A stretch of 64,000 nucleotides of DNA, taken from positions 1 through 64,000 of the forward strand of contig NZ_JACHYC010000008.1 in NCBI RefSeq assembly GCF_014192575.1, read 5' to 3'. The notes beneath the pieces were generated by a model. That model saw only the letters and a program-made list of their open reading frames with translations. It was not told where the DNA came from and did not search any database. Below, in pieces: positions 56,354-64,000 of the stretch (positions are counted from its first letter, which is position 1; the number at the start of each line of letters is the position of its first letter). The position numbers and the translations under genes were made by a program. Source of the DNA: Variovorax sp. Sphag1AA. GTDB taxonomy: Bacteria > Pseudomonadota > Gammaproteobacteria > Burkholderiales > Burkholderiaceae_C.

Positions 56354-56965
56354 CTATGGAGCCGTCAACTCATCCAGATAGCTGGTCATCGAATGATGGC
56401 GGTACGCGACCTCACCGAGATCATCGTAGCGATTGCTGCCGCTCTCGAACGTCACGGGCGTCGGAAGCTTGCCGCCCAGTTGATCCAGCGCTTCCTGCGT
56501 GACCAGCAGGTACTCGGGTACAGATACCGAGTTCTTCAGCAGTCGATGCGCGACGATGACACTCCTGCCGATGAATTTCGAATGCCCCTTGACGTCCATG
56601 GTGCTGGCTGGTCCGCTGTGCGCGATGAACTTGAGGGTCAGCTGGTGCATACGGGTACACGCGCCGCATTGGCAGACCCTCCCCTTTTCACGCTCTCTCA
56701 GATGCATGTGAAAGTTCAGGTACATCCTCTTGGCCTGCGCCAGTAGCTCTTGCAAGGTGTGAGGCGCAGTGCAGAAAAAGAGCACCGCATCGCCTTCGAA
56801 CTCGGAAACCTCCAGGCCGATCTCGTTGGAATCCACCAGCAACTCGAGCAGTTCGCTAATGATGTGCTGGCTGTGGCTGATCTCGGTCTCTGTGACAAAC
56901 CGGGTGAACCCGCCGATGTCGGGAATGAAGAAGAGAACGTTGGAAATGCCCGGGGACTGTGCCAT
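56354..56965 (-). CDS. DUF2652 protein, nucleotidyl-cyclase-like fold
   Basis: A 203-residue protein beginning with FFIPDIGGFTRFVTETEI and then LELLVDSNEIGLEVSEFEGDAVLFF, the pattern of DUF2652 proteins, which resemble class III adenylate-cyclase domains (the first Asp and the later EGDAV strand align with metal-binding positions). A CQCGAC cluster with nearby His follows. Whether it makes a cyclic nucleotide is unknown. Monocistronic, next to the Ohr gene. Confidence 0.85.
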   Translation of the reverse strand: MAQSPGISNVLFFIPDIGGFTRFVTETEISHSQHIISELLELLVDSNEIGLEVSEFEGDAVLFFCTAPHTLQELLAQAKRMYLNFHMHLREREKGRVCQCGACTRMHQLTLKFIAHSGPASTMDVKGHSKFIGRSVIVAHRLLKNSVSVPEYLLVTQEALDQLGGKLPTPVTFESGSNRYDDLGEVAYRHHSMTSYLDELTAP

Positions 56966-57049
56966 GACTCACTCCACTGCTGCGGCTGCAGCCGCGATCG
57001 CCGCAGCCAAAGGGTAGCGCAGAACGCCCCCGGCTGCGGCCTCTCAGGC

Positions 57050-57505
57050 TCAGGAGGTCAAGACGTTCAGGGCGACGTCGATATTGCCTCGCGTCGCCTT
57101 CGAGTAAGGGCAGATTTCATCCGCTGCGTGAGCGATCTGCTCCGCCAGCGCCTGATCCAGACCGGGCAGGAACGCATTGAGCCGCGCCTGGAGCAGGTAG
57201 GCGCTTCCGGACACACCCAGGTCAACCTCGATGTCGACCGCCGTCGAGGTCGGCAATTCGATCTTGTGCTGCTTGGCCACGAGTGCCAAGGCGCTGATGT
57301 AACAGGCGGACCAAGCACCCGCGAAGAGTTGCTCGGCGGTGGGGTGCGGCTGGATGTCCTGGAACGAATGGACCAACTTGGGAAAGTTGGGTGTGCTCAG
57401 CTGAATGTCCAGGTGGTTTTCGCCGGCGGGACGCGCCTTGGTGCGATTGACCGTGGTGCGGGTCTTGCCGGTCAGAAGGACTTTTTCGATCTTGGTGGTG
57501 GTCAT
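57050..57505 (-). CDS. ohr: Organic hydroperoxide resistance protein Ohr
   Basis: A 151-residue OsmC/Ohr-fold thiol peroxidase. Both active Cys are visible: in AGAWSACYISAL and in DEICPYSKATRGN. It reduces organic and fatty-acid hydroperoxides with lipoyl-protein electrons. It is divergent from the MarR-type regulator, with paired operator-like repeats between them. Start at 57505 begins the family similarity (MTTTKIEKVLLTGKT). Confidence 0.95.
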   Translation of the reverse strand: MTTTKIEKVLLTGKTRTTVNRTKARPAGENHLDIQLSTPNFPKLVHSFQDIQPHPTAEQLFAGAWSACYISALALVAKQHKIELPTSTAVDIEVDLGVSGSAYLLQARLNAFLPGLDQALAEQIAHAADEICPYSKATRGNIDVALNVLTS

Positions 57506-57535
57506 GTGAAGTTCCGATGGATAGGTTGGCTGTGC

Positions 57536-57562
57536 ATCGCATTCGATTAGATCGCATACGAT
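57536..57562. promoter_or_regulatory. Operator pair on the ohr side
   Basis: ATCGCATTCGAT (57536-57547) and ATCGCATACGAT (57551-57562), 15 bases apart start to start. Each has ATCG/CGAT arms. It lies 31 bases upstream of the ohr start and overlaps its likely promoter. Confidence 0.6.
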
Positions 57563-57625
57563 GTATTGAATGGTAGGGAGCGAAAGAGACCAGGTCAACT
57601 GGTTGGTTTCGGAAATTTGCATCAA

Positions 57626-57652
57626 ATCGTTTGCGACCACATCGCATACGAT
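57626..57652. promoter_or_regulatory. Operator pair on the ohrR side
   Basis: ATCGTTTGCGAC (57626-57637) and ATCGCATACGAT (57641-57652), again 15 bases apart start to start. TTGCGA (57631-57636) and TTAATA (57653-57658), 16 bases apart, could be the ohrR promoter with the second site as its spacer. Confidence 0.6.
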
Positions 57653-57688
57653 TTAATATTCGCCCCTTCCCTCACCCGAGGCGCACGC

Positions 57689-58150
57689 ATGAAATCAAGC
57701 AAGCCATCCGTTCCCCCTACCCGCAGGCTGGGCGACTTCCTCTGCTTTGCCGTCTACTCGGCAAACCTTGCGTTCGGCAAGGTCTACAGGCCGATCCTTG
57801 AAAAGCTCGGGCTCACGTACACCCAGTACGTCACGGTCATCGCGCTTCTGGAAGAAGACGATCAAACCGTGAGTGGCCTGGGGGAAAAGCTCTTCCTTGA
57901 ATCGAACACCCTCACGCCGATCCTGAAGAAGCTTGAGGCCATGGGCTACGTGGAGCGTGCGCGCGACGCATTGGACGAGCGTCAGGTTCGCGTGCGCCTC
58001 ACCAAGGAGGGACGCCGCCTGCGCGAAAAGACCTCGAGCATCGATCTTGGAGACGCGTGCGGCCTCACTGGCGATCAGTTCACGTCGCTGCAAAAAGAGA
58101 TCGTGGCCCTGCGCGACAACCTGGTCAATGCGGCGCAGGCCTCGGACTGA
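57689..58150 (+). CDS. ohrR: MarR-family peroxide-sensing regulator OhrR
   Basis: A 153-residue MarR-family winged-helix protein. The N-terminal Cys19 in DFLCFAVYSANLAF is at the position of the peroxide-reactive Cys of OhrR, with the partner Tyr residues of the sensing site (CFAVYS and GLTYTQYV). The DNA-recognition region is LFLESNTLTPILKKLE. Divergent from ohr, which it would repress until oxidised. Confidence 0.93.
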   Translation: MKSSKPSVPPTRRLGDFLCFAVYSANLAFGKVYRPILEKLGLTYTQYVTVIALLEEDDQTVSGLGEKLFLESNTLTPILKKLEAMGYVERARDALDERQVRVRLTKEGRRLREKTSSIDLGDACGLTGDQFTSLQKEIVALRDNLVNAAQASD

Positions 58151-58237
58151 CCCCGTCAGGCAGCCTTCAGTTCATGCGTGCGCTCGAGCCGCGTAGACGC
58201 TCGGCACTGCGATTCGCAGAGTTGCTGACCTATACCT

Positions 58238-58275
58238 CGAGAACCTGATGGCAAACGAAGGCCACCCGGTTCTCG
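58238..58275. repeat. Inverted repeat between ohrR and the phosphatase gene
   Basis: CGAGAACC (58238-58245) pairs with GGTTCTCG (58268-58275) across 22 bases, in the 152-base gap between convergent genes. Possibly a bidirectional terminator, but no T-run is present. Confidence 0.3.
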
Positions 58276-58302
58276 GGCGTCGCTCAGATACAGGTGTTCG
58301 CC

Positions 58303-59919
58303 TCAAGAGCCGCCGTCGCGACGGGGCCGGCGTAGCGTGAAGGTTTCGAAGGGAGCCAGTTGCCCGTCCGGGCCCACGACGTCGTAGTAGGTGACTTTCA
58401 TCGTGGTGTAGCCGCCCGTGTGCGAACCCGGATCGACGTCGAATGCGGCAAAGCCGTAGGAATGCGCGGCGTTGCGCACGGCCGACCACGCCGCGTACTC
58501 CGGGTCGCCGCCGAAGTTGTAGATCGGCGCGCGCTTTCCCGTGGTGGGGTCCGGCGCGGCAACGCTGGTGATGACCCGGCACTGCGGCGGGTTGAAGAAC
58601 AGCTGGTTCGACGGTGCCGAGGTGCCTCCTCCGCCGATGACCATGTGCACCGTGCCTTTGGTGGTGTCGACCACGGACGTATTGAAATCGGCCGGCTGCG
58701 GCGTCAGGAGCTTGCTGAGCGCCCCCCGGATCGGATGAGAGCGCTCGTAGTGGTGCTCATGGCCGCACACCACCAGATCGACCTGGTACTTGTCGAACAA
58801 CGGCATCCACTCCTGGCGAACCCCCAGGTCCGCGCCGTTGAAGTTGTTGGCGCTCGAGACGGCCACCTGGTGCATGCAGATCACGACCCAATCAATGCCG
58901 CGGTCGGCGCGCGCCGCGGCCAGTTCCTGCTCCAGCCAGGCCTTCTGAGCGCCGCCCGAGTAGCCGTGCACATAGGAATTGCCGCCGTCCTGGTAGCACA
59001 CGTCGTCGTTGTTGATGCTCAGCACGCGTACCGCCCCTGCGGTGAAGGCGTACCACAGCCCCTTGGTCACGGGAGTCTGCCCTTGCGCTTCCGGCACCGA
59101 GAAGTAGGTTTGGTAGGCCTGATAACCGATGGGCCCGTTGCCCAGTTCGTTCTCGTGGTTTCCTGCGGACGGCATCCAGGGCCGGTTTCGGGCGCTCCGG
59201 GTGTTGTTGTTCCAGAAGTCCCACCAGGTGCGTACACGGTCGTTGGCAAGGTTCGCGTAGCACAGGTCGCCATTGAACAGGTGGAACAAGGGCCTGACCC
59301 GTTCCACGCCGAGCGTGGTGTCGCCCGCCGACGGCGAACCGAGGTTGTCGTTGACGTAGATCGGGCTGGTCGCGCCCGCTGGCGTGATCTGCTTGCCCAG
59401 CGTGGGCGTGCCCTGGTCGCCAAAGCTCGTGAAGGTGAAAGCCGAACGGCCACGCGGCGCAGTATGGAAAGTCCCGAACTGTGGCTCGGCACCCTCGTGC
59501 AGGGCGGCATAAAGATAGGCCGAGTCTGGCTTCAGTCGGTTGACCGATGCATGGTAGGCATAAACAACCTGCTTCGACTTGGCGTCGGCGTAGCTCACCT
59601 CCTTGGCCGCGACTTGGTAGTCGAGCCTGCCGTCGAGGCCGCCGATCAGCGCCCGCGGATTCCGCACGGGCTGCAGCGTGTGCCAGGACACCACCACGCT
59701 CGACGATGCATCCGCACCGAACTGCAGGTGCAAGCCGGCGACCGGCGGCGTCGCGACAGGGTCGGGCTCGTTGCCGCGACCGCGATCTCCATCGCGATCG
59801 GCAGCCGCGTGGGCCGCCCCGGTCGTCAGTATCGGCGCCGCCGTGACGACGATGCCCGCAGCGGCCAGGAGCCTGCGGCGGCTGAGTTGGAGGTTGGTTT
59901 CATCGTGTTCCAAAGTCAT
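58303..59919 (-). CDS. Exported purple-acid-phosphatase-like metallophosphoesterase
   Basis: A 538-residue protein with a Tat-type signal (LSRRRLLAAAGIVVTAA, cleavage near AHAA), an N-terminal Ig/fibronectin-like domain (about 60-160) and a calcineurin-like catalytic domain. The metal motifs are visible in order: SFGDQG, NGDLCYAN, SAGNHENELG, ICMHQVA and CGHEHHYERSH, matching purple acid phosphatases. It probably releases phosphate from organic esters outside the cytoplasm. Divergent from a phytase-like protein gene that has a PHO box. The ATG at 59919 begins just ahead of the Tat signal. Confidence 0.88.
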   Translation of the reverse strand: MTLEHDETNLQLSRRRLLAAAGIVVTAAPILTTGAAHAAADRDGDRGRGNEPDPVATPPVAGLHLQFGADASSSVVVSWHTLQPVRNPRALIGGLDGRLDYQVAAKEVSYADAKSKQVVYAYHASVNRLKPDSAYLYAALHEGAEPQFGTFHTAPRGRSAFTFTSFGDQGTPTLGKQITPAGATSPIYVNDNLGSPSAGDTTLGVERVRPLFHLFNGDLCYANLANDRVRTWWDFWNNNTRSARNRPWMPSAGNHENELGNGPIGYQAYQTYFSVPEAQGQTPVTKGLWYAFTAGAVRVLSINNDDVCYQDGGNSYVHGYSGGAQKAWLEQELAAARADRGIDWVVICMHQVAVSSANNFNGADLGVRQEWMPLFDKYQVDLVVCGHEHHYERSHPIRGALSKLLTPQPADFNTSVVDTTKGTVHMVIGGGGTSAPSNQLFFNPPQCRVITSVAAPDPTTGKRAPIYNFGGDPEYAAWSAVRNAAHSYGFAAFDVDPGSHTGGYTTMKVTYYDVVGPDGQLAPFETFTLRRPRRDGGS

Positions 59920-60157
59920 GCCCTCGCCCCTCTCGAGTTGAAACGCCGGAGGATGCCGACTGGCATCTTCTTGCAGCGCGGCGAGATTAGTGATGCCGTA
60001 TGACGGCACGAATAAAGCTGCCCGCGACCCCTTCCCAAAAGTCGTAACGGAGTGATTCGGGTGGCGATACGGCTTGCGTCCCACCCAGCAGCACCGTGAG
60101 CGCGCGTTTGAGCGCTAATCGAACTTCGGCTGCGGCACAACTTGAGCCCTTTGGCTG

Positions 60158-60175
60158 CCGTCATATTTCTGTCAC
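60158..60175 (+). promoter_or_regulatory. PHO box upstream of the phytase-like gene
   Basis: CCGTCATATTTCTGTCAC matches the PhoB consensus CTGTCATAWAWCTGTCAY at 16 of 18 positions, with the two CTGTCA-type half-sites 11 bases apart. It lies 43 bases before the start codon and reads toward the gene. This implies induction by phosphate starvation. The rest of the 299-base divergent gap (59920-60218) holds no other clear site. Confidence 0.75.
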
Positions 60176-60218
60176 GCAGTCTCTTGACGATGCGGCTTTT
60201 GTCAAAAAAGGAGCTGCC

Positions 60219-61655
60219 ATGAACTGGAGGAAGGGACTCTTCGCTGCAACGTGCGTTGCCAGCGCCCTGGCTTGCACCACCGCGCAGGCCATCGATCTGA
60301 TCGCCATCGGCGCGTTGCCGGGCACCGGTGCGGACCTCTCAGGCCAGAGCGCGCTGCTCGAGAACGGTGTGCGCGGCGACCTGCTCGGCGGCATCGGCTC
60401 AGGCCTGGCCTGGGCCGGCGGCAGCACCTTCCTGGCGTTGCCGGACCGCGGCCCCAACGCGGTCAACTGGAACGCCACCGTCGACAACACGACCAGCTAC
60501 ATCCCGCGCTTCCACACCTTGCACTTGCACCTGAAGCGCGAGGCGAGCGCGGCCACCGGACTGCCCTTCACACTGCAGCCGGTGCTCGCACAGACCACCC
60601 TCCTGTACAGCCGCGAGCGCCTGAACTACGGCGGCGTGGTGGCCGGCTTCGGCGCCACCCCGGCGAGCAACACGCGCGGGCACTACTACTTCTCCGGCCG
60701 CTCGGACAACTTCAACCCCGCGACGCCCTCGTCGGACGCGCGTGACGCACGGCTGGACACCGAGGGCATCCGCCTCTCGCGCGACGGCAAGAGCGTGTTC
60801 ATCTCCGACGAGTACGGGCCCTACCTCTACCAGTTCGACCGTCGCACCGGCGAACGCCTGCGCACCTTCACGCTGCCGGCGATCCTCGCGGTGAGCCACA
60901 AGTCGGCAATGGGCGCCACCGAGATCTCCGGCAACACCTCGGGCCGGGTTGCGAACAAGGGCATGGAAGGCCTCGCCATCTCGCCGAACGGCAAGACCCT
61001 GTTCGGCTTCATGCAGAGCCCGCTGATCCAGGACGGCGGCGACGGCGGCCGCGCCAACCGCATCGTCGCGGTGAACATCAAGACCGGCGCGACGACGCAG
61101 TACGCCTACGACAACTACCTCGACGACAAGGCCAAGGCCTACAACAGCAGCGAACTGCTCGCGCTCAACAACCATGAGCTGCTGGTGCTCGAACGCGACG
61201 GCAAGGGCCTCGGCGACGACAGCAATGCCGACGTCAAGCGCATCTACAAGATCGACATCAAGGGCGCTGCCGATGTCTCGGGGTTGACCGGCCAGGCCGC
61301 GCTGCTGCAGAAGGCGGCCTCGAAGTCGCTGTTCCTCGATATCGCCGCCGCCCTCAAGGCGCATGGCCTCGCCGCGGCGCAGATCCCCGCCAAGCTCGAG
61401 GGCATGACTTTCGGCGAGGACGTGGTGGTTGACGGCGTGACCAAGCACACGCTGTACGTCGGCAATGACAACGACTTCCTCGCCACGACGCCCGGCGGGC
61501 TCGCCAATCCGAACCAGTGGTTCGTCTTCGCGTTCACCGATGCCGACCTGGGCGGATCGAAGTTCGTCAACCAGCGGTTTCGGGACGACCAAGGCCACCG
61601 CGAAGACGACGATGACGAGGACGACGACCACGGTCACGACCACGACCGGAAGTAG
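60219..61655 (+). CDS. Exported esterase-like phytase-family protein
   Basis: A 478-residue protein with a signal peptide (residues 1-24, ending TTAQA) and the esterase-like domain of phytase (PF13449-like) with beta-propeller features: [65 protein letters not shown]. The C-terminal tail is a run of Asp, Glu and His (about residues 455-478) that could bind divalent metal. AAGGAG precedes the ATG. With the PHO box and the divergent phosphatase, a role in scavenging phosphate from esters is likely. Confidence 0.87.
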   Translation: MNWRKGLFAATCVASALACTTAQAIDLIAIGALPGTGADLSGQSALLENGVRGDLLGGIGSGLAWAGGSTFLALPDRGPNAVNWNATVDNTTSYIPRFHTLHLHLKREASAATGLPFTLQPVLAQTTLLYSRERLNYGGVVAGFGATPASNTRGHYYFSGRSDNFNPATPSSDARDARLDTEGIRLSRDGKSVFISDEYGPYLYQFDRRTGERLRTFTLPAILAVSHKSAMGATEISGNTSGRVANKGMEGLAISPNGKTLFGFMQSPLIQDGGDGGRANRIVAVNIKTGATTQYAYDNYLDDKAKAYNSSELLALNNHELLVLERDGKGLGDDSNADVKRIYKIDIKGAADVSGLTGQAALLQKAASKSLFLDIAAALKAHGLAAAQIPAKLEGMTFGEDVVVDGVTKHTLYVGNDNDFLATTPGGLANPNQWFVFAFTDADLGGSKFVNQRFRDDQGHREDDDDEDDDHGHDHDRK

Positions 61656-61711
61656 GTAGGCGCACACGGCCGCTTCTTCCCATCCAGGCTTGATCGTGGC
61701 ACCCTCGCCAG

Positions 61712-63322
61712 ATGCCAGCCGACACATGGTGGAAGAACGGAATCGTCTATCAGATCTACCCGCGCTCGTTCCAGGACAGCAACGGCGATGGCATCGGCGA
61801 CCTCGATGGAATCCGCGCACGGCTCGACTACCTCGTCGCGCTCGGCATCGACGCCGTTTGGATCTCGCCGATCTATCCCTCGCCGATGGCGGACTTCGGC
61901 TACGACATTGCCGACTTCTGCGGCATCGATCCACGCTTCGGCACGCTGGATGGCTTCGATGCGCTGGTGAGCGATGCCCATTCGCGTGGGCTCAAGGTCA
62001 TCCTGGACTTCGTGCCGAACCACACCTCCGACCAGCATCCGTGGTTCGTGCAGAGCCGCAGCGCACGCAATGACCCACGGCGCGACTGGTACCTGTGGCG
62101 CGACCCGGCGCCCGACGGCGGCCCGCCCAACAACTGGATCAGCAACTTCGGCGGCCCGGCCTGGCGCTTCGATCCGACGACCGGGCAGTACTACGCCCAT
62201 TCGTTCCTGAAGGAACAGCCGGACCTCAACTGGCGCAACCCTGAAGTGCGCGCAGCGATGTACGAGGTGCTGCGCTTCTGGCTTCGACGCGGCGTCGACG
62301 GGTTCCGTGTCGACGTGCTCTCACAGATCATCAAGGACGCCCAGTTCCGCGACAACCCGGCGAACCCGGACTTCGTCGAAGGCCAGGACCCGTTTCACCG
62401 CTGGTTGATGCTCTACAACACGGACCTGCCGGAGGTGCAGGAGATCGTGCTCGAGATGCGGCGCGTGGTCGATGCATTCAGCGATGCAAGCGCGTCGCGC
62501 GTGCTGATCGGCGAGCTCTACCTGCCGCTCCCGCGTCTGGTCGCCTACTACGGCCAGAGCGCCAATGGCATTCTCGAAGGCGTGCAGCTGCCCTTCAACT
62601 TCCAGTTGATCGGCGCCGAATGGCAGGCCGCGCACATCGGCCAGTTGGTGCGCGACTACGAAGCCGCCCTGCCCGCCGGCGCGCAACCGAACTGGGTGCT
62701 GGGCAATCACGACAGGTCCCGCATCGCCAGCCGTGTCGGCCCGGAGATGGCGCGGCTCGCGGCCATGCTGCTGCTCACGCTGCGCGGGACGCCGACGCTC
62801 TACTACGGCGACGAGATCGGCATGACGGATGTCCTCATCCCTGCGGACGAAGTCCAGGACCCGTTCGAGAAGAACAAGCCCGGCATGGGCCTGGGCCGCG
62901 ACCCGGAGCGAACCCCGATGCCGTGGAGCGCCGCACCCCACGCCGGCTTCACGACCGGCACGCCGTGGCTGCGCCTGGCGGACGACTGGCGCACACGCAA
63001 CGTGGAAGCCCAGTCACGCGATGCGGGGTCGATGCTTGCGCTCTACCAGCGCCTCATCGCATTGCGCCGCGCGCAGCCCGCATTGCACCAGGGCGACCAT
63101 GAAGCGCTGCAAGCTGGGGACGATGTCCTCGCCTATGCACGCAACAGCGGCGGACAACGACTGGTGGTGCTGTTGAACTTCGGCACCACCTCGGCGCCGA
63201 TCTCACCGGCGTTGATCCCGCGCAAGCCGACCGTGCTCGCATCGACCGACCCTGCGCGCGCCGACGTCGTCGATGGCCCGATGGTGCTCGCACCTTACGA
63301 AGGCGTCGTCATCTCGATGTAG
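61712..63322 (+). CDS. GH13 alpha-glucosidase (oligo-1,6-glucosidase type)
   Basis: A 536-residue cytosolic glycoside hydrolase. N-terminal [26 protein letters not shown] is the standard opening of the family. Catalytic residues: nucleophile Asp201 (GFRVDVLSQ), acid/base Glu268 (IGELYLP) and stabiliser Asp334 (LGNHDRSR), plus the DFVPNHTSD region. Hydrolyses alpha-glucosidic bonds of maltose- or isomaltose-type sugars, or trehalose; exact specificity is unclear. It lies 56 bases after the phytase-like gene on the same strand and overlaps the convergent CocE-type gene by 28 bases. Confidence 0.93.
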   Translation: MPADTWWKNGIVYQIYPRSFQDSNGDGIGDLDGIRARLDYLVALGIDAVWISPIYPSPMADFGYDIADFCGIDPRFGTLDGFDALVSDAHSRGLKVILDFVPNHTSDQHPWFVQSRSARNDPRRDWYLWRDPAPDGGPPNNWISNFGGPAWRFDPTTGQYYAHSFLKEQPDLNWRNPEVRAAMYEVLRFWLRRGVDGFRVDVLSQIIKDAQFRDNPANPDFVEGQDPFHRWLMLYNTDLPEVQEIVLEMRRVVDAFSDASASRVLIGELYLPLPRLVAYYGQSANGILEGVQLPFNFQLIGAEWQAAHIGQLVRDYEAALPAGAQPNWVLGNHDRSRIASRVGPEMARLAAMLLLTLRGTPTLYYGDEIGMTDVLIPADEVQDPFEKNKPGMGLGRDPERTPMPWSAAPHAGFTTGTPWLRLADDWRTRNVEAQSRDAGSMLALYQRLIALRRAQPALHQGDHEALQAGDDVLAYARNSGGQRLVVLLNFGTTSAPISPALIPRKPTVLASTDPARADVVDGPMVLAPYEGVVISM

Positions 63323-64000
63323 CTGTGCGCATGCCAGCGCACGCGCACGGGCCATCTTGCGTCTGCAATGGTTTCCGAGTTCACGTCCTTGCCGCTGCCG
63401 TAGTTGATCTGACGGTCCGGGCGCCTATTGAGGCCGATCACCAGCACGATGCGGCTGCCCGCCGCAAGCTTGCAAGCAGTCACGCGCTCGGCAGTGAAGG
63501 CCATCGACTGACGCATGCCGGCCCGAAGAAGCCGGCGACGCACGCGATGGCCGGCGTAGCTGGCGCGGAAGTCGTAGGGCTCGAAGAGCAACTGGTATTC
63601 ACCGCTCTCCGTTTGCTCGTACATCGCGATGTTGAAGTCCACGTCCTGCCGCGATGGCGTCATGTCGAACACGCCGCGCAGGCTTCCGTCGATCTCGGTG
63701 TCCGCAGGCAGCGGATCGCTGACGAAGCTGATGCTGTTGCGCATCGCAAGTTGCTTCACGCGCAGCGCATTCGACCACGGGATACGCACATCGCGCCGGT
63801 CGGCAAGATCGACCGAGAGCCGCGGCGTACGAAGGCCTTCGGACATCGTTGACGACAGCCGATGCGTGTCGTCGCGCTCGCCGGCGTCCAGGTACAGGCG
63901 CAGCCGGGTGCGCTCGGGCGCGTCCAGCGTCGGCACATGGCGCCATTGGTCCGCGCCCATCACCTGGTAGTTGACGCGATCCGACAGCAGGGAAGGCTTG
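63295..64000 (-). CDS. CocE/NonD-family hydrolase, C-terminal part (cut by window edge)
   Basis: The last ~234 residues of a larger protein; the frame stays open to the window edge. The visible part is the beta-jelly-roll domain of X-Pro dipeptidyl-peptidase/CocE-type hydrolases, beginning DRVNYQVMGADQWRHVPTL and including the conserved GLRTPRLSVDLADRRD, DFNIAMYEQTESGEY and SRIVLVIGLNRR. The catalytic domain lies outside. Substrates are peptides or acyl esters in this family. Confidence 0.8.
   Translation of the reverse strand, partial: KPSLLSDRVNYQVMGADQWRHVPTLDAPERTRLRLYLDAGERDDTHRLSSTMSEGLRTPRLSVDLADRRDVRIPWSNALRVKQLAMRNSISFVSDPLPADTEIDGSLRGVFDMTPSRQDVDFNIAMYEQTESGEYQLLFEPYDFRASYAGHRVRRRLLRAGMRQSMAFTAERVTACKLAAGSRIVLVIGLNRRPDRQINYGSGKDVNSETIADARWPVRVRWHAHSYIEMTTPS

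Noticed and set aside
59991-60010. Possible second PHO box for the purple-acid-phosphatase-like gene (minus strand CCGTCATACGG...)
   Set aside because: Only the first half-site matches; the second half-site at 11-base spacing is too different from CTGTCA.

Overview
The window is GC-rich DNA, densely packed with genes, with short intergenic gaps and many 4-base start/stop overlaps. Gene content points to a Burkholderiales bacterium, most likely Comamonadaceae and Variovorax-like. The evidence is three orphan Bug/TctC-type periplasmic receptors, a Burkholderia-type phosphonate cluster, a CYP116B-type self-sufficient P450, a complete Liv-type ABC system, and many LysR, GntR and IclR regulators. 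This assignment is inferred from content, not from a marker gene. I saw no rRNA, tRNA, CRISPR array, transposase or phage gene, so the window looks like chromosome or a chromid rather than a mobile element.

Layout. 0.2-9.1 kb: a VOC protein with a LysR regulator, a Bug receptor, a metallo-beta-lactamase-fold protein with flavodiiron-like ligands, an ECF sigma/anti-sigma pair, a GST, an amino-acid-type binding lipoprotein, and a pair formed by a calcium-loop lipoprotein and an exported alpha/beta hydrolase. 9.4-17.3 kb: two hybrid histidine kinases in tandem. The larger one (1918 aa) has nine near-identical 92-residue HAMP-type repeats and three receiver-type domains. 17.6-26.6 kb: a phosphonate gene cluster, with an ABC transporter, an FAD oxidoreductase, PhnX and an alpha/beta hydrolase on the minus strand, and a PhnR-type regulator, a PhnZ-like HD oxygenase and an EamA-type membrane protein on the plus strand. 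26.7-30.2 kb: a BamC-like lipoprotein gene convergent with a BamA gene. 30.4-36.2 kb: a Tat-exported phospholipase C, KatG and a small membrane protein. 36.3-44 kb: a P450-reductase-ferredoxin fusion with a Bug receptor and an IclR regulator, then a DUF2817 hydrolase with a Bug receptor and a LysR regulator.

44.0-54.7 kb holds the most interesting unit. Ten tightly packed minus-strand genes encode a Rieske oxygenase, a glutamine-synthetase-like ligase, a [2Fe-2S] ferredoxin, an FAD ferredoxin reductase, LivK-H-M-G-F and a class I glutamine-amidotransferase-like protein. A divergent GntR/FCD regulator flanks them, with two matching perfect palindromes just downstream of the two divergent promoters. 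By analogy with aniline degradation, this looks like an uptake and oxidation pathway for an amine that is first gamma-glutamylated.

54.7-64 kb: a bestrophin-like channel, a weakly coding stretch with two possible small genes, a DUF2652 protein, the ohr/ohrR peroxide pair with paired operator-like repeats, two divergent exported phosphatase-type proteins with a PHO box, a GH13 glucosidase, and the end of a CocE/NonD-type hydrolase cut by the window edge. Phosphorus acquisition (phosphonates, phosphocholine lipids, phosphate esters) and breakdown of unusual organic nitrogen or aromatic compounds are the recurring themes.
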